DNA of 42,197 nt from JAXGPF01 sp964650945. Its GTDB lineage: Bacteria > Verrucomicrobiota > Kiritimatiellia > JAAZAB01. Positions 16,182-24,289 of this stretch are shown in pieces (position 1 is the stretch's first letter; each line of letters begins with the position of its first letter). A program made the position numbers and the translations under genes. The stretch covers positions 1 through 42,197 of the forward strand of contig CAZYXU010000017.1 of the NCBI GenBank assembly GCA_964650945.1, given 5' to 3'. Below the pieces are notes generated by a model that did no database searches, was not told the origin of the DNA, and saw only the letters and a program-made list of their open reading frames with translations.

Positions 16182-19100
16182 TTATTGCGGGCGGTCATCC
16201 ACCGTAAGCATGGCGCAATCGTGCGGGCCCAGCGGCACGCGCAACCGCACCACGCCCGGCGCGGCGGCGATTGTTTCAAACGCGCGGTCGCAGCGGATGC
16301 GGGCTGGGGCGGCGCCCCGCAGGCGGATGGTGATTTCCGGCGCGATGGCCGCCGCTTCTTCCGGATGGCGGTCTTCCGCGATGACGATCCGCGCCCGCCC
16401 GTCCGTGTCCCGGAAGCCGATCAGTTTGCCGGCGGTGGCTTCCACTTCCGGCCGCCCCACCTGCCGCAAAACCAGCGCCATTGCCCGGTTCATCAGCCGG
16501 CTCAAGCTGGCTTTGCCGTAGCTGATGACCACATCCCCGGTTTCGCGCCGCACGTCGGTGGGCGCAATGGTGAACAGCGCCGTGCGCCCCCAGCGCGTCC
16601 GGTGCATCACCAGCGCCGGCGCCCGCGGGCGGCCCCGGGCATCCAATCCCTCGATCAGGGCCTGCGCGCCCCGGCATTGATAGGCGGCGCGGCAGCGGTC
16701 ATGCCCGATTGTTTCGCGCATTTCCCGGAGTTCCGCCCAGGGCGCCGCCCGCGCCGCGGCGGGATTGACCCGCAAACCGCGCAAGGTGACCGCCCGCCGC
16801 AAGGGCGCCACGCCGAACAAATCCTCCAGGCCGGGCACGGTTTCAAATGCAACCAGGCTCATCCCCGCGGCATGCGCCTTGCAAATGGCCGCCCGGTCGG
16901 CATCGCGCAAGCCGGCCAGCGGCGGCAGGACCAGCGTATGGACATTCGCCGCCGCGAGGCGGCCAAGCTGTTCCAGATCCACGATAAATCCGGCGCATTG
17001 GCTGTCCATGCGCGCCTGTTCATACGCGAACGCCACGCATTCTTCGGCAGTATTGTAGATATCGCCGAAAAACACCGGCGCTTTCCCATCCCGTAAATAA
17101 CGGCGCCGATAACGATCCAAGGTGTCGGGATGTTCCCGGCAGGCGCGGCGGCTGTAAACGAAGGCCGCCGTCCGCAAGGGCTTTTGCGGTCGCACGCGCC
17201 GGATCACCGCCCAGGCCGACAAGAATTCCGCAAACTGGTCCCGATCCCAATGCTTGGGTTGGAACCCGTTGTCGCGCCAGAACTCGAACCCGCGGGCGCC
17301 AAACCAGACGGCCGCGTAGGCATACTCGAAAAATCGCTTGCGGAAACACCGGGCCGGGGGATAGGCGCGGGCATAGGGCGGACTGCCCAGCATGACATGA
17401 AAGTCCGCGGGGATGCCGGTCAGGGAATAAATTTCGGGATAGATGCGCAGTTCCGGGACTTCCATCTTCATGGCCGCCAACTGGAAGACATCGCGCTGGA
17501 TGGGGTAGCCGCAGACACAGGCATAGCTCTCCAGGCGCATGGGCCCGTTGATCGCGCGCGTCCAACCGCTTTGCAAGTCGCGCCCCATGTAGTGCGGGAA
17601 CCAGGCGGACTTATAGACCGAGCCATAGCACGGATATGGCGCAAACCAGCTCCACGCGCCCTGAAACCGCAACGCCCGCAGCCGGGCATGGGCCTGCGGG
17701 ATATAGGTCTGCGCATACCAGCGGTTGAAGAATTCCAACCATGGTTTCCAGTGCGACTCCACCAGCGCCACGAATTGGTCCTCGGAAAGCCTGCCGGCTG
17801 CGCGGATGGCGTCCGCCGGCAGCCGGGGATCGCCGCGCGCCGCAAATTCGGGACCTTGGAGAAATTCCAGCAGGGCGTCAAACACTTCCAGGCGGCGTTG
17901 CGGCGTGGCGGAGCGCTGATACGCGCGCAGCTGCCACAAGTCGAACCGTCCGAGCAGCGCCATGGCGTACAAGAGATCGGCATGGCGGACGAGGTCGGGA
18001 TGATCTTCCGGGGCGCTCTGCGCGCCGATCAACCATAACCACCATTTGCGGCGGTAGAGATGCAGCAGCGTCCAAGCGCGGTGTTTTTCGGCAAAGGGCG
18101 CGGGGAAGCCGTTGTGCCCCACATAATGGCCTTCGTCCACCGCGCGGCCCAGCCAGGGATCGAAGGGGTCGGCCGCCGAAACGAAATCGCTCGACTCATA
18201 AAAAAGCAACTCCGGCAACCCGGAAGCCTGCGGCGGCGCCGGCGCGGACGGATCACGGGGCATGATTTCGAAGGCGCGCCGGATTTCCGCCAAAACGTGC
18301 GCGCCGCGGCGGAGCCGCGCCACCGCATGATAGACCCCTACCGGCAGTACGCCGGGCGTCCAGGGCGCGGAAACCAAAGTGCGCGCACCCAGTCCCCGCC
18401 GCCAGCGCCGCGCTGCCGCATCGCCGGCCGGGCGCAGCGCGCAAGACCGCGGCGGCTGCAGCGGCTGGCGGCAAGCATCCTCCAGCACCCATTCCGCCCG
18501 CACGCCGTCCGCGCAATCGTCCGCCAGCCGGTGCCGCGCCAGGATGGCGAACCGCGCGCGTTCGTCTTCCAAGAAATAATGATTGGCGCGGGCAAACGCC
18601 AGCGCCTGGGCCTGGCGCGGCGCGCGCGCCGGGATCATCCTGCAAACCGCCTTGTTTGCCGGCGAGCGGATATCCAGGAACACCTCCGCTGTCCGCAGCG
18701 GCGCGCCGGATGCCAGCACCCGCCCGCTCAACGGATCAACCCAGGCCTCCGTCGGCCCGCCCTTCATCCAGTTGCGCTCCTCCGCCTCGTAGTATTCGTA
18801 GCCGATAAAAACATTGGCATGTTCCGGCAATCGCGGCAAACGCACGATGCGCTCAACCGGGCATTCGATATCCGCCGGCGGCAGGCCGGGCGCCCGCCGA
18901 TCCCAGTGCTCCTTCAGGCCGACCGCCCCGCGGAACAGATAATGGACCCCCAGGCAGCCGCCGCCCGGCCGTTCCAACCGCAAAAACGGATTGATCAGGC
19001 GCTCGTTCTGCCAGCGTAAACTGGCGGGGCCGCGGTAGCGCAACAGCACCGGGTCCGAGCGCTCCGCCGGGCCGCCGGTCAACCGCGCCGTGATCTGCAC

Positions 19101-19799
19101 ATGGTTGGCGTAAGCCAGGGCCTCCAGATGATAGTAAATGGGCGAGACTATCCCATTATGCTCCATGGGAAATTTTATGCGCACCGGCCGCCACCGCCTG
19201 GCCGGCGCCGGCGCGGCTTGCGCCCGGATGCAGACCTGCCGCAGCCAGAACGGACCGCGGGCGCCATTCTCGGTGGACCGATCGCGATCGAACGCGATGC
19301 TGCCGGGGGCGGAAAAGCGGGCGCGCTCATCCTGGCAGCAGCCGACCGGCGCCTGATCCTGGAACACCGTGAAAACGTTGCCGCGGACTTCCAGCCGGAG
19401 TTCCGTCCACGCATGCACGGCACGCGGTGTCGGATCGGTTTGCGTCGCCAGCAGTTGATCCCCGGCGGCATCGCATACCCCAAAAAGCGTGGCGCCGCCG
19501 GCGGCCGACCACTGGCGCTTGATGTAATAACCGGCTTGCCGGTCCGAATCGTAGCGGAAGAAAACATAACAGCCGGCGCCGGACGCGCCGGCATCGCCGC
19601 GACACTGCCAGCTCAGGGTGAAATCCCGCAGAGGGGGCGTCAGCGGCAGATGCTTGTTGCCCCAGCAAAGGATGTGATAGGCGCCGTTTTCAACCCAGCC
19701 ATGCTGGTGAGCGCGATCCGAATGCCGCTCCACCAGCCAATCGCCGGGGTGCGCGCGCTCCGGGCAGGCGGCGAAATTATCCGTGAAAACATATTCCAT
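16182..19799 (-). CDS. Large glycoside-hydrolase-like protein with N-terminal lectin-like domain
   Basis: 1205 residues, no signal peptide, so apparently cytoplasmic. Residues 1-195 look like a concanavalin/LamG-type jelly roll (LSWQCRGDAGASGAGCYVFFRY, ELRLEVRGNVFTVFQDQAPVG). Residues ~200-520 are beta-rich. Residues ~530-900 contain a possible TIM-barrel-like region with many aromatics (WSWFAPYPCYG, WFGARGFEFWRDNG). Residues ~950-1000 (LVLPPLAGLRDADRAAI, AHAAGMSLVAFETV, DLFGV) strongly recall the trimerisation domain of GH42-type beta-galactosidases. A final beta domain follows. I could not identify the catalytic acids, and no CAZy family can be named by eye. It sits between the NagB-like gene and the propeller. 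The start has no ribosome-binding site; a perfect inverted repeat lies just upstream. Confidence 0.65.
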   Translation of the reverse strand: MEYVFTDNFAACPERAHPGDWLVERHSDRAHQHGWVENGAYHILCWGNKHLPLTPPLRDFTLSWQCRGDAGASGAGCYVFFRYDSDRQAGYYIKRQWSAAGGATLFGVCDAAGDQLLATQTDPTPRAVHAWTELRLEVRGNVFTVFQDQAPVGCCQDERARFSAPGSIAFDRDRSTENGARGPFWLRQVCIRAQAAPAPARRWRPVRIKFPMEHNGIVSPIYYHLEALAYANHVQITARLTGGPAERSDPVLLRYRGPASLRWQNERLINPFLRLERPGGGCLGVHYLFRGAVGLKEHWDRRAPGLPPADIECPVERIVRLPRLPEHANVFIGYEYYEAEERNWMKGGPTEAWVDPLSGRVLASGAPLRTAEVFLDIRSPANKAVCRMIPARAPRQAQALAFARANHYFLEDERARFAILARHRLADDCADGVRAEWVLEDACRQPLQPPRSCALRPAGDAAARRWRRGLGARTLVSAPWTPGVLPVGVYHAVARLRRGAHVLAEIRRAFEIMPRDPSAPAPPQASGLPELLFYESSDFVSAADPFDPWLGRAVDEGHYVGHNGFPAPFAEKHRAWTLLHLYRRKWWLWLIGAQSAPEDHPDLVRHADLLYAMALLGRFDLWQLRAYQRSATPQRRLEVFDALLEFLQGPEFAARGDPRLPADAIRAAGRLSEDQFVALVESHWKPWLEFFNRWYAQTYIPQAHARLRALRFQGAWSWFAPYPCYGSVYKSAWFPHYMGRDLQSGWTRAINGPMRLESYACVCGYPIQRDVFQLAAMKMEVPELRIYPEIYSLTGIPADFHVMLGSPPYARAYPPARCFRKRFFEYAYAAVWFGARGFEFWRDNGFQPKHWDRDQFAEFLSAWAVIRRVRPQKPLRTAAFVYSRRACREHPDTLDRYRRRYLRDGKAPVFFGDIYNTAEECVAFAYEQARMDSQCAGFIVDLEQLGRLAAANVHTLVLPPLAGLRDADRAAICKAHAAGMSLVAFETVPGLEDLFGVAPLRRAVTLRGLRVNPAAARAAPWAELREMRETIGHDRCRAAYQCRGAQALIEGLDARGRPRAPALVMHRTRWGRTALFTIAPTDVRRETGDVVISYGKASLSRLMNRAMALVLRQVGRPEVEATAGKLIGFRDTDGRARIVIAEDRHPEEAAAIAPEITIRLRGAAPARIRCDRAFETIAAAPGVVRLRVPLGPHDCAMLTVDDRPQ

Positions 19800-19807
19800 A
19801 GAGCCAA

Positions 19808-19829
19808 TTTCAAAACTAACGTTTTGAAA
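19808..19829. promoter_or_regulatory. Perfect inverted repeat just upstream of the glycosidase-like gene
   Basis: TTTCAAAAC, a 4-bp centre (TAAC) and GTTTTGAAA form a perfect 9-bp dyad that ends 8 bp before the ATG at 19799. It is A/T-rich and has no T-run, so an operator is more likely than a terminator. On the minus strand it contains TAGTTTTGAAAT, a 12-mer found again at 21073-21084. Confidence 0.5.
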
Positions 19830-19862
19830 GAATTCAGAATGCAGGAGTCAGAATTCAGAATG
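19829..19862. repeat. 13-bp direct repeat in the NagB-like/glycosidase-like gap
   Basis: AGAATTCAGAATG occurs twice (19829-19841 and 19850-19862) with GCAGGAGTC-like sequence between. It directly abuts the inverted repeat at 19808-19829. The surrounding 164-bp gap has no coding signal. Confidence 0.6.
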
Positions 19863-19903
19863 ATTGCAAGTGGCGTTAAATTAGCGCGTTACGTTGTCGT
19901 GTA

Positions 19904-19961
19904 ATTCTGGCTGCCGAACACTGAACACCGAACACTGAACACTTTTGAATGAGACTCCATA
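19904..19961 (-). repeat. Dispersed short-repeat element, copy B
   Basis: Read on the minus strand: TATGGAGTCTCATTCAAAA, then four GTGTTCR units, then GGCAGCCAGAAT. It matches copy A (10263-10326) in core and in both flanks, but is inverted relative to it and one unit shorter. It begins 3 bp after the NagB-like stop codon. Confidence 0.75.
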
Positions 19962-19963
19962 GG

Positions 19964-20923
19964 CTAATTGCACTCGGCCCCCAGGGTGGACGCCAGCTCG
20001 CGCAGGTAAAACAACTTGCCCGGCAGCGTCGGCATGAAGGTCGAGGGAATCCACGGCGTCGGCGCATGGTGCAATGAAAGCCGGAAGGACATTCCCTGCC
20101 ACATCATCCCGCGCCCCAACGCGCCGTCACAGCCGCCGATGATGTAATCCGACTGCAAAAACAGGCCCGGGCCGATGGTGTTGGCGAAGGCCGGCACCAG
20201 CGTGGTTCGGCTCTTGAAACTGGTGATGGCGTTTTGCTCGACGGTCAGCGGATGCAGCCGCGCCCCCAACCGGTAGCACTGCTTTTTCCAGTCCGCAACG
20301 GATTTGAATTCGGCGGCGAAATGCGGCTCCCAGAAGGCGATGTGGCAGACGCGGCCGATACCGAACACCGTCACCAGCCGCGCGCCCTCCTGGCGCAGCG
20401 CGGCAATGCGCGCCGGGTACTGCGGCAACAAATCGCGCGTGGCAAAACAGCGTTGGCCCCGCGGCACGGTCAGCCGGCCCAGCGGCCCGTAAAAAGCCGA
20501 CTCCATGGCGTTCTGGAACGCGCCCGGATCGCGCGCAGGCAGGGTGTCTCCCCGGCGGTCGGCCCACTCGTCCATGTTAAATCCATACACATGCCGGCAG
20601 TCCACATTCCAGGCCTTCAGGAAAAACACCGCCCAGCGGTACATGCCCATCGGCCCGACCGGCAGGATGAAGACGATTTTCCGGCCGGCATCCCGGGCAT
20701 TGCAGATTTCCATGGCGATTTCATGCCCCATCATCGTGTCAAAATCCGCCAGGGTCTCGCAGGCGGTCGGCACGAACTCGCGATGCCACCATTTTTCACG
20801 GCGGGCCACCCGGCCGGCGGGCAGCGCGCAAATCCGGTCGAACTCCGCGAGATTCCAGCCGCGCGGGAAAAAACCGTCCAGCAAGGAACCTTTGATCGTG
20901 GTCATCAAGTCAATTTTTTTCAT
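19964..20923 (-). CDS. Glucosamine-6-phosphate deaminase-like (NagB-fold) protein with altered active site
   Basis: 319 residues, longer than the ~260-residue NagB. The fold landmarks are there: ILPVGPMGMY phosphate loop (86-95), FNMDEW with the general-base Asp D118 (E. coli D72), and GIGRVCHIAFWEP (188-200). In NagB that last motif is GxGxDGHIAFNEP: here the catalytic-triad Asp and Gly are V192 and C193 and Asn is W198, while His 194 and Glu 199 remain. A classic deaminase/isomerase relay is therefore unlikely. Residues ~255-280 (LFLQSDYIIGGCDGALG) keep the usual sugar-isomerase region. ATG 20923 has GGAG at 5 nt. It heads the sugar-type locus and has a good promoter. It may act on another sugar phosphate or be a sensor; this cannot be decided from sequence. 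Confidence 0.8.
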   Translation of the reverse strand: MKKIDLMTTIKGSLLDGFFPRGWNLAEFDRICALPAGRVARREKWWHREFVPTACETLADFDTMMGHEIAMEICNARDAGRKIVFILPVGPMGMYRWAVFFLKAWNVDCRHVYGFNMDEWADRRGDTLPARDPGAFQNAMESAFYGPLGRLTVPRGQRCFATRDLLPQYPARIAALRQEGARLVTVFGIGRVCHIAFWEPHFAAEFKSVADWKKQCYRLGARLHPLTVEQNAITSFKSRTTLVPAFANTIGPGLFLQSDYIIGGCDGALGRGMMWQGMSFRLSLHHAPTPWIPSTFMPTLPGKLFYLRELASTLGAECN

Positions 20924-20991
20924 TGTATCTCCATTTTTCCGCCAGTGGGCAATCCCCGCATAGAACCACTACCGTACAACATCAGCGTATT

Positions 20992-21019
20992 AAAATATTG
21001 TTTTTTAACGATTTGTCAA
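20992..21019 (-). promoter_or_regulatory. Putative sigma70-type promoter of the NagB-like gene
   Basis: On the minus strand a perfect TTGACA (21014-21019) is followed after 16 bp by TATTTT (20992-20997). The pair TTAAAA, N7, TTTTAA is a dyad that spans the spacer and -10, a position suited to a repressor. The leader to the ATG is about 65 nt. Confidence 0.5.
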
Positions 21020-21071
21020 CATCATCCTTGCCGCATTCAATCTTTCGGATTAACATTTGCGCGCGATTGTG

Positions 21072-21089
21072 ATAGTTTTGAAATACTAT
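21072..21089. promoter_or_regulatory. Operator-like dyad upstream of ppk
   Basis: ATAGT, 8 bp, ACTAT: the 18-bp site ATAGTTTTGAAATACTAT is an imperfect palindrome in the 188-bp gap between the divergent NagB-like and ppk genes. Its TAGTTTTGAAAT (21073-21084) is identical to the site before the glycosidase-like gene. It could serve either direction. Confidence 0.4.
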
Positions 21090-21111
21090 GGTTGTGATGA
21101 TTGTCTGAAAA

Positions 21112-23292
21112 ATGCAACCCAAACCCAAACCGCGCAAAAAAACCGCGCCGCCCGCCGGCACCCGGCCGGCTCCGGCCCCGGCATCTCTGCCGGCTGCAGC
21201 CGCCGGCGCCGCGCCGTTGTTTTTCAACCGCGAGTTGAGCTGGCTGGAGTTCAATGCCCGCATCCTGCACGAGGCGGAAGACGCGCGCAACCCGCTCCTG
21301 GAGCGGCTGAAATTCCTGGGGATCTTTTCCTCCAACCTGGACGAGTTCTTCATGAAACGCGTGGGCGGACTGAAACGCCAGGTGGCGGCCGGCACCCTGC
21401 GCCGCTCGCTGGACGGCCGGACGCCGAGCCAGCAACTCGCCGCCATCCGCGCCGCCATCCCGCCCATGTTGCGGCGCCAGGCGGAATGTTTCAGCGGCGC
21501 GCTGTTGCCGGCGCTGCGCGCGGAAAATATTTACCTCATGGATTGGGCCAGCCTGGACAACGCCGGGCAACTCGCCGCCATCCGCTACTTCCAGACCCGC
21601 GTCTTCCCGGTGCTGACCCCGCTGGTGGTTGACCCCGCCCACCCCTTCCCTTTTATCTCCAATCTTTCCTCCTCGCTGGGCGTCTTGCTGCGGAACCCGG
21701 AGAGCCGCGAAGAAAGTTTCGCGCGGGTCAAGATCCCGGAAGTGCTCCCGCAATGGGTGCGCCTCGAGTTGCCCGACAACGGCGGCAAAATCCGGTTTGT
21801 CAGCCTGCCGGACCTGATCCGGCACAACCTGGAAGCGCTTTTCCCCAACATGGAAATTTTCCAGGTCATGCCATTCCGCATCACCCGCAACGCCGATATG
21901 GAGCGGGACGAGGAGGATGCCGACGACCTGCTGGAATTCGTCGAGCAGGAAGTCCGCCAGCGGCGCTTTGAAAATGCGGTGCGCATGGAACATGCGCCCG
22001 CTCCCAACTCCGCCATACTGGCGCTGCTGATGCGCGAATTGGGGCTGGAAGCGGACGATGTTTACGAAATGCCCGGCATCCTGGATCATACCGCCCTGAT
22101 GCCCATCGCCGCGCTCGCGGCGCCGGAATTGCGCCATGTGCCCTGGACGCCGGTCTGCCCGCCGGCGTTGCGGGAAGCCGGCGCCGATATTTTCTCCGCC
22201 ATCCGCAAACATGACATTCTGGTCCACCATCCCTACGAGGATTTTAACGACAGCGTCGAGCGGTTCATCCGCCAGGCGGCGGACGACCCCCGGGTGCTGG
22301 CCATCAAGATGGCCGTGTACCGGACGGAAGAACAAAGCCCGTTCATGCGCACGCTCATCCGCGCGGCGGAAGCGGGCAAGCAGATCGTCTGCCTGGTGGA
22401 GTTGCAGGCGCGTTTCGACGAAGAACGCAACATTTATTGGGCGCAGGCCATGGAGCAGGCCGGCATCCACGTGGTTTACGGCATGGTTGGCTTGAAGACG
22501 CACGCCAAAATCGCCATGGTCATCCGCGATGAATCCGTCGGCATCCGCTGCTACGCGCACATCGGCACCGGCAATTACCATACGCAAACCGCGCGCCTTT
22601 ACACCGACTTGAGCCTGCTCACCTGCCGCCAGGAAATCACCGATGACCTGGTGGCGCTGTTCAACCACCTCACGGGCCGGTCCATGAATTGCGAGTATCG
22701 CCAGCTCCTGGTGGCCCCGGTCAACATGCGCGACCGGTTCCTGGCGCTGATCCGGCGTGAAATCGCGCACCAGCAGGCCGGCCGCCCTGCGCAGATCACC
22801 GCCAAGATGAACAGCCTGGAGGATGACGTCATCTGCCAGGCGCTTTACGAAGCCTCCCGGGCCGGCGTGCGCGTGGATTTGATTGTCCGCGGCTTCTGCT
22901 GCCTGATTCCGGGCCGGCCGGGCTTGAGCGAGAACATCCGGGTGATTTCCATCATTGGCCGGTTCCTCGAGCACTCGCGCATATTTTACTTCCGCAATGG
23001 GGCGTCCGACCCGGCGGACGGCGAATTTTTCATCGGCTCCGCCGACTGGATGTACCGCAACCTGCTGGCGCGCGTGGAGGTGGTCGCGCCGATCGCCGCG
23101 CGCAGCCTGCGGGAAAAATGCCTGGAAATCATGAAAATCATGCTCAACGACCAACGCCAGTCATGGCAATTGCTGCCGGATGGTTCATATCGCCAGGCGC
23201 CGCCGGACCAGGCCCAGGCCGATTCCGGCACCCACCAGGTATTGATGAATCTGACCGGGCAACGCGCGGCCGCGCCCGCAAGCGCAATATGA
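21112..23292 (+). CDS. ppk: Polyphosphate kinase (PPK1)
   Basis: 726 residues. It reversibly transfers the gamma phosphate of ATP to polyphosphate. After a Pro/Ala/Lys-rich tail of about 35 residues the N domain starts with FFNRELSWLEFNARIL (37-52), then FSSNLDEFFMKRVGGL. The catalytic head domain has KMAVYRTEEQSPF, the phospho-acceptor H464 in GLKTHAKIAM, YAHIGTGNYH and TDLSLLT. H621 (LEHSRIFYF) and FFIGSADWMYRNL close the C2 domain. All expected catalytic residues are present and the length is normal. It is the first gene of a plus-strand set with a phosphoesterase and an exopolyphosphatase, and is divergent from the NagB-like gene. No clear ribosome-binding site precedes ATG 21112. Confidence 0.97.
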   Translation: MQPKPKPRKKTAPPAGTRPAPAPASLPAAAAGAAPLFFNRELSWLEFNARILHEAEDARNPLLERLKFLGIFSSNLDEFFMKRVGGLKRQVAAGTLRRSLDGRTPSQQLAAIRAAIPPMLRRQAECFSGALLPALRAENIYLMDWASLDNAGQLAAIRYFQTRVFPVLTPLVVDPAHPFPFISNLSSSLGVLLRNPESREESFARVKIPEVLPQWVRLELPDNGGKIRFVSLPDLIRHNLEALFPNMEIFQVMPFRITRNADMERDEEDADDLLEFVEQEVRQRRFENAVRMEHAPAPNSAILALLMRELGLEADDVYEMPGILDHTALMPIAALAAPELRHVPWTPVCPPALREAGADIFSAIRKHDILVHHPYEDFNDSVERFIRQAADDPRVLAIKMAVYRTEEQSPFMRTLIRAAEAGKQIVCLVELQARFDEERNIYWAQAMEQAGIHVVYGMVGLKTHAKIAMVIRDESVGIRCYAHIGTGNYHTQTARLYTDLSLLTCRQEITDDLVALFNHLTGRSMNCEYRQLLVAPVNMRDRFLALIRREIAHQQAGRPAQITAKMNSLEDDVICQALYEASRAGVRVDLIVRGFCCLIPGRPGLSENIRVISIIGRFLEHSRIFYFRNGASDPADGEFFIGSADWMYRNLLARVEVVAPIAARSLREKCLEIMKIMLNDQRQSWQLLPDGSYRQAPPDQAQADSGTHQVLMNLTGQRAAAPASAI

Positions 23293-23365
23293 TTGTCTCG
23301 CCAAGATCGTCGTTGGCGGAGCGAGTCGTCACCCATCGGATGAAACGCAGGTTACGCCCGACATC

Positions 23366-24142
23366 ATGTCAACGCCTATGAAAATTATGCTGATCGGCGA
23401 TATCCACGCCAACCTGGCGGCACTGGCGGCGGTCCTGCGCGAGGGCGCCGGGCAAAACATCCGTGAAATCTGGAATGTCGGGGATGCCGTCGGCTACGGT
23501 CCATTTCCCAACGAAGCGCTCGCAATGCTGCGCCAGCCGCGGATTTTGAGCATTGCCGGCAATTGCGATATCAAAGCGTTAAAAGCATGCGCCGCCGCGC
23601 CGCGCCACCGCCGCCACCCGGAAAAGCAACTGGCGTTTACCTGGACACAGGCGCAACTAACGGCGGAAAACCGCGCTTTCCTGAAGTCCCTGCCCCGGGA
23701 ACGCCGCCTGCGCCGGGCGGGCCGGCGCATCCTGTTGACCCATGGCAGCCCTGAATCCAACAAGGAATACGTGGATAACGAAACACCCGGATTGCGCCTG
23801 CGGCAACTGGCCCGCACCGCGTTGGCGGAGATTGTGATCTGCGGCCATGCCCACCGCCCCTTCAAGAAAAAAGTCGCCGGGGTATGGTTCATTAACACCG
23901 GGAGCGTGGGCCGGCCGGATGACGGCGACCCCCGCGCCTGTTACGCCATCCTGGAATTAACACCTGACGTCACGCGCATCCGGCATCACCGGGTGGCTTA
24001 CGACCTGGAGCCGACGCTGGCCGCTTTGCGCCGCCATCGTCTGCCCGCCGCCTTTGCCCGGATGTTTGCGCATGGGCTCGATTTCGAGCAGGCCGCGGCG
24101 CCAGCGATGGCGGCGCGGAGTTCCCCGAAAAAGCCCGCTTGA
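23366..24142 (+). CDS. Calcineurin-like metallophosphoesterase (YfcE/MJ0936-type)
   Basis: 258 residues, cytoplasmic. The five metallophosphoesterase motifs are complete and in order: GDIHAN (11-16), GDAVGYG, GNCD, LTHGSP and GHAHRPF, followed by NTGSVGRP. These bind two metal ions and hydrolyse phosphodiesters or phosphomonoesters in known relatives. The ~60-residue tail after the propeller-less alpha/beta core is Arg/Ala-rich and is not part of the usual family. It lies 73 bp after ppk and 147 bp before ppx, on the same strand. A role in phosphate or polyphosphate metabolism is suggested by position alone. An alternative start at ATG 23378 is possible. Confidence 0.9.
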   Translation: MSTPMKIMLIGDIHANLAALAAVLREGAGQNIREIWNVGDAVGYGPFPNEALAMLRQPRILSIAGNCDIKALKACAAAPRHRRHPEKQLAFTWTQAQLTAENRAFLKSLPRERRLRRAGRRILLTHGSPESNKEYVDNETPGLRLRQLARTALAEIVICGHAHRPFKKKVAGVWFINTGSVGRPDDGDPRACYAILELTPDVTRIRHHRVAYDLEPTLAALRRHRLPAAFARMFAHGLDFEQAAAPAMAARSSPKKPA

Positions 24143-24237
24143 CAATCCGCCCGCTCAACATACAGTAAGACCCGGCTATTTTTACCTTAACGTATGCGGA
24201 AATTGACTTGCCTCCCCGCCTGGTCCGCATTCGCGGT

Positions 24238-24259
24238 GGTTGCGTAAACCGGCGCAACC
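24238..24259 (+). other. Stem-loop in the leader of the ppx gene
   Basis: GGTTGCG, 8-nt loop, CGCAACC: a perfect 7-bp stem ending 30 nt before ATG 24290. No U-run follows, so a terminator is unlikely; it may be a leader structure or a protein-binding dyad. Confidence 0.4.
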
Positions 24260-24289
24260 GGGCGGAATATTGCAAAGGCCGGAACGGAA

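Noticed and set aside
21037..23154. 705-codon minus-strand frame opposite ppk.
   Set aside because: Shadow of ppk in a GC-rich genome; no domain or start signal.
24238..24259. Rho-independent terminator after the phosphoesterase gene.
   Set aside because: Stem-loop is good, but no T-run follows and it is close to the ppx start.
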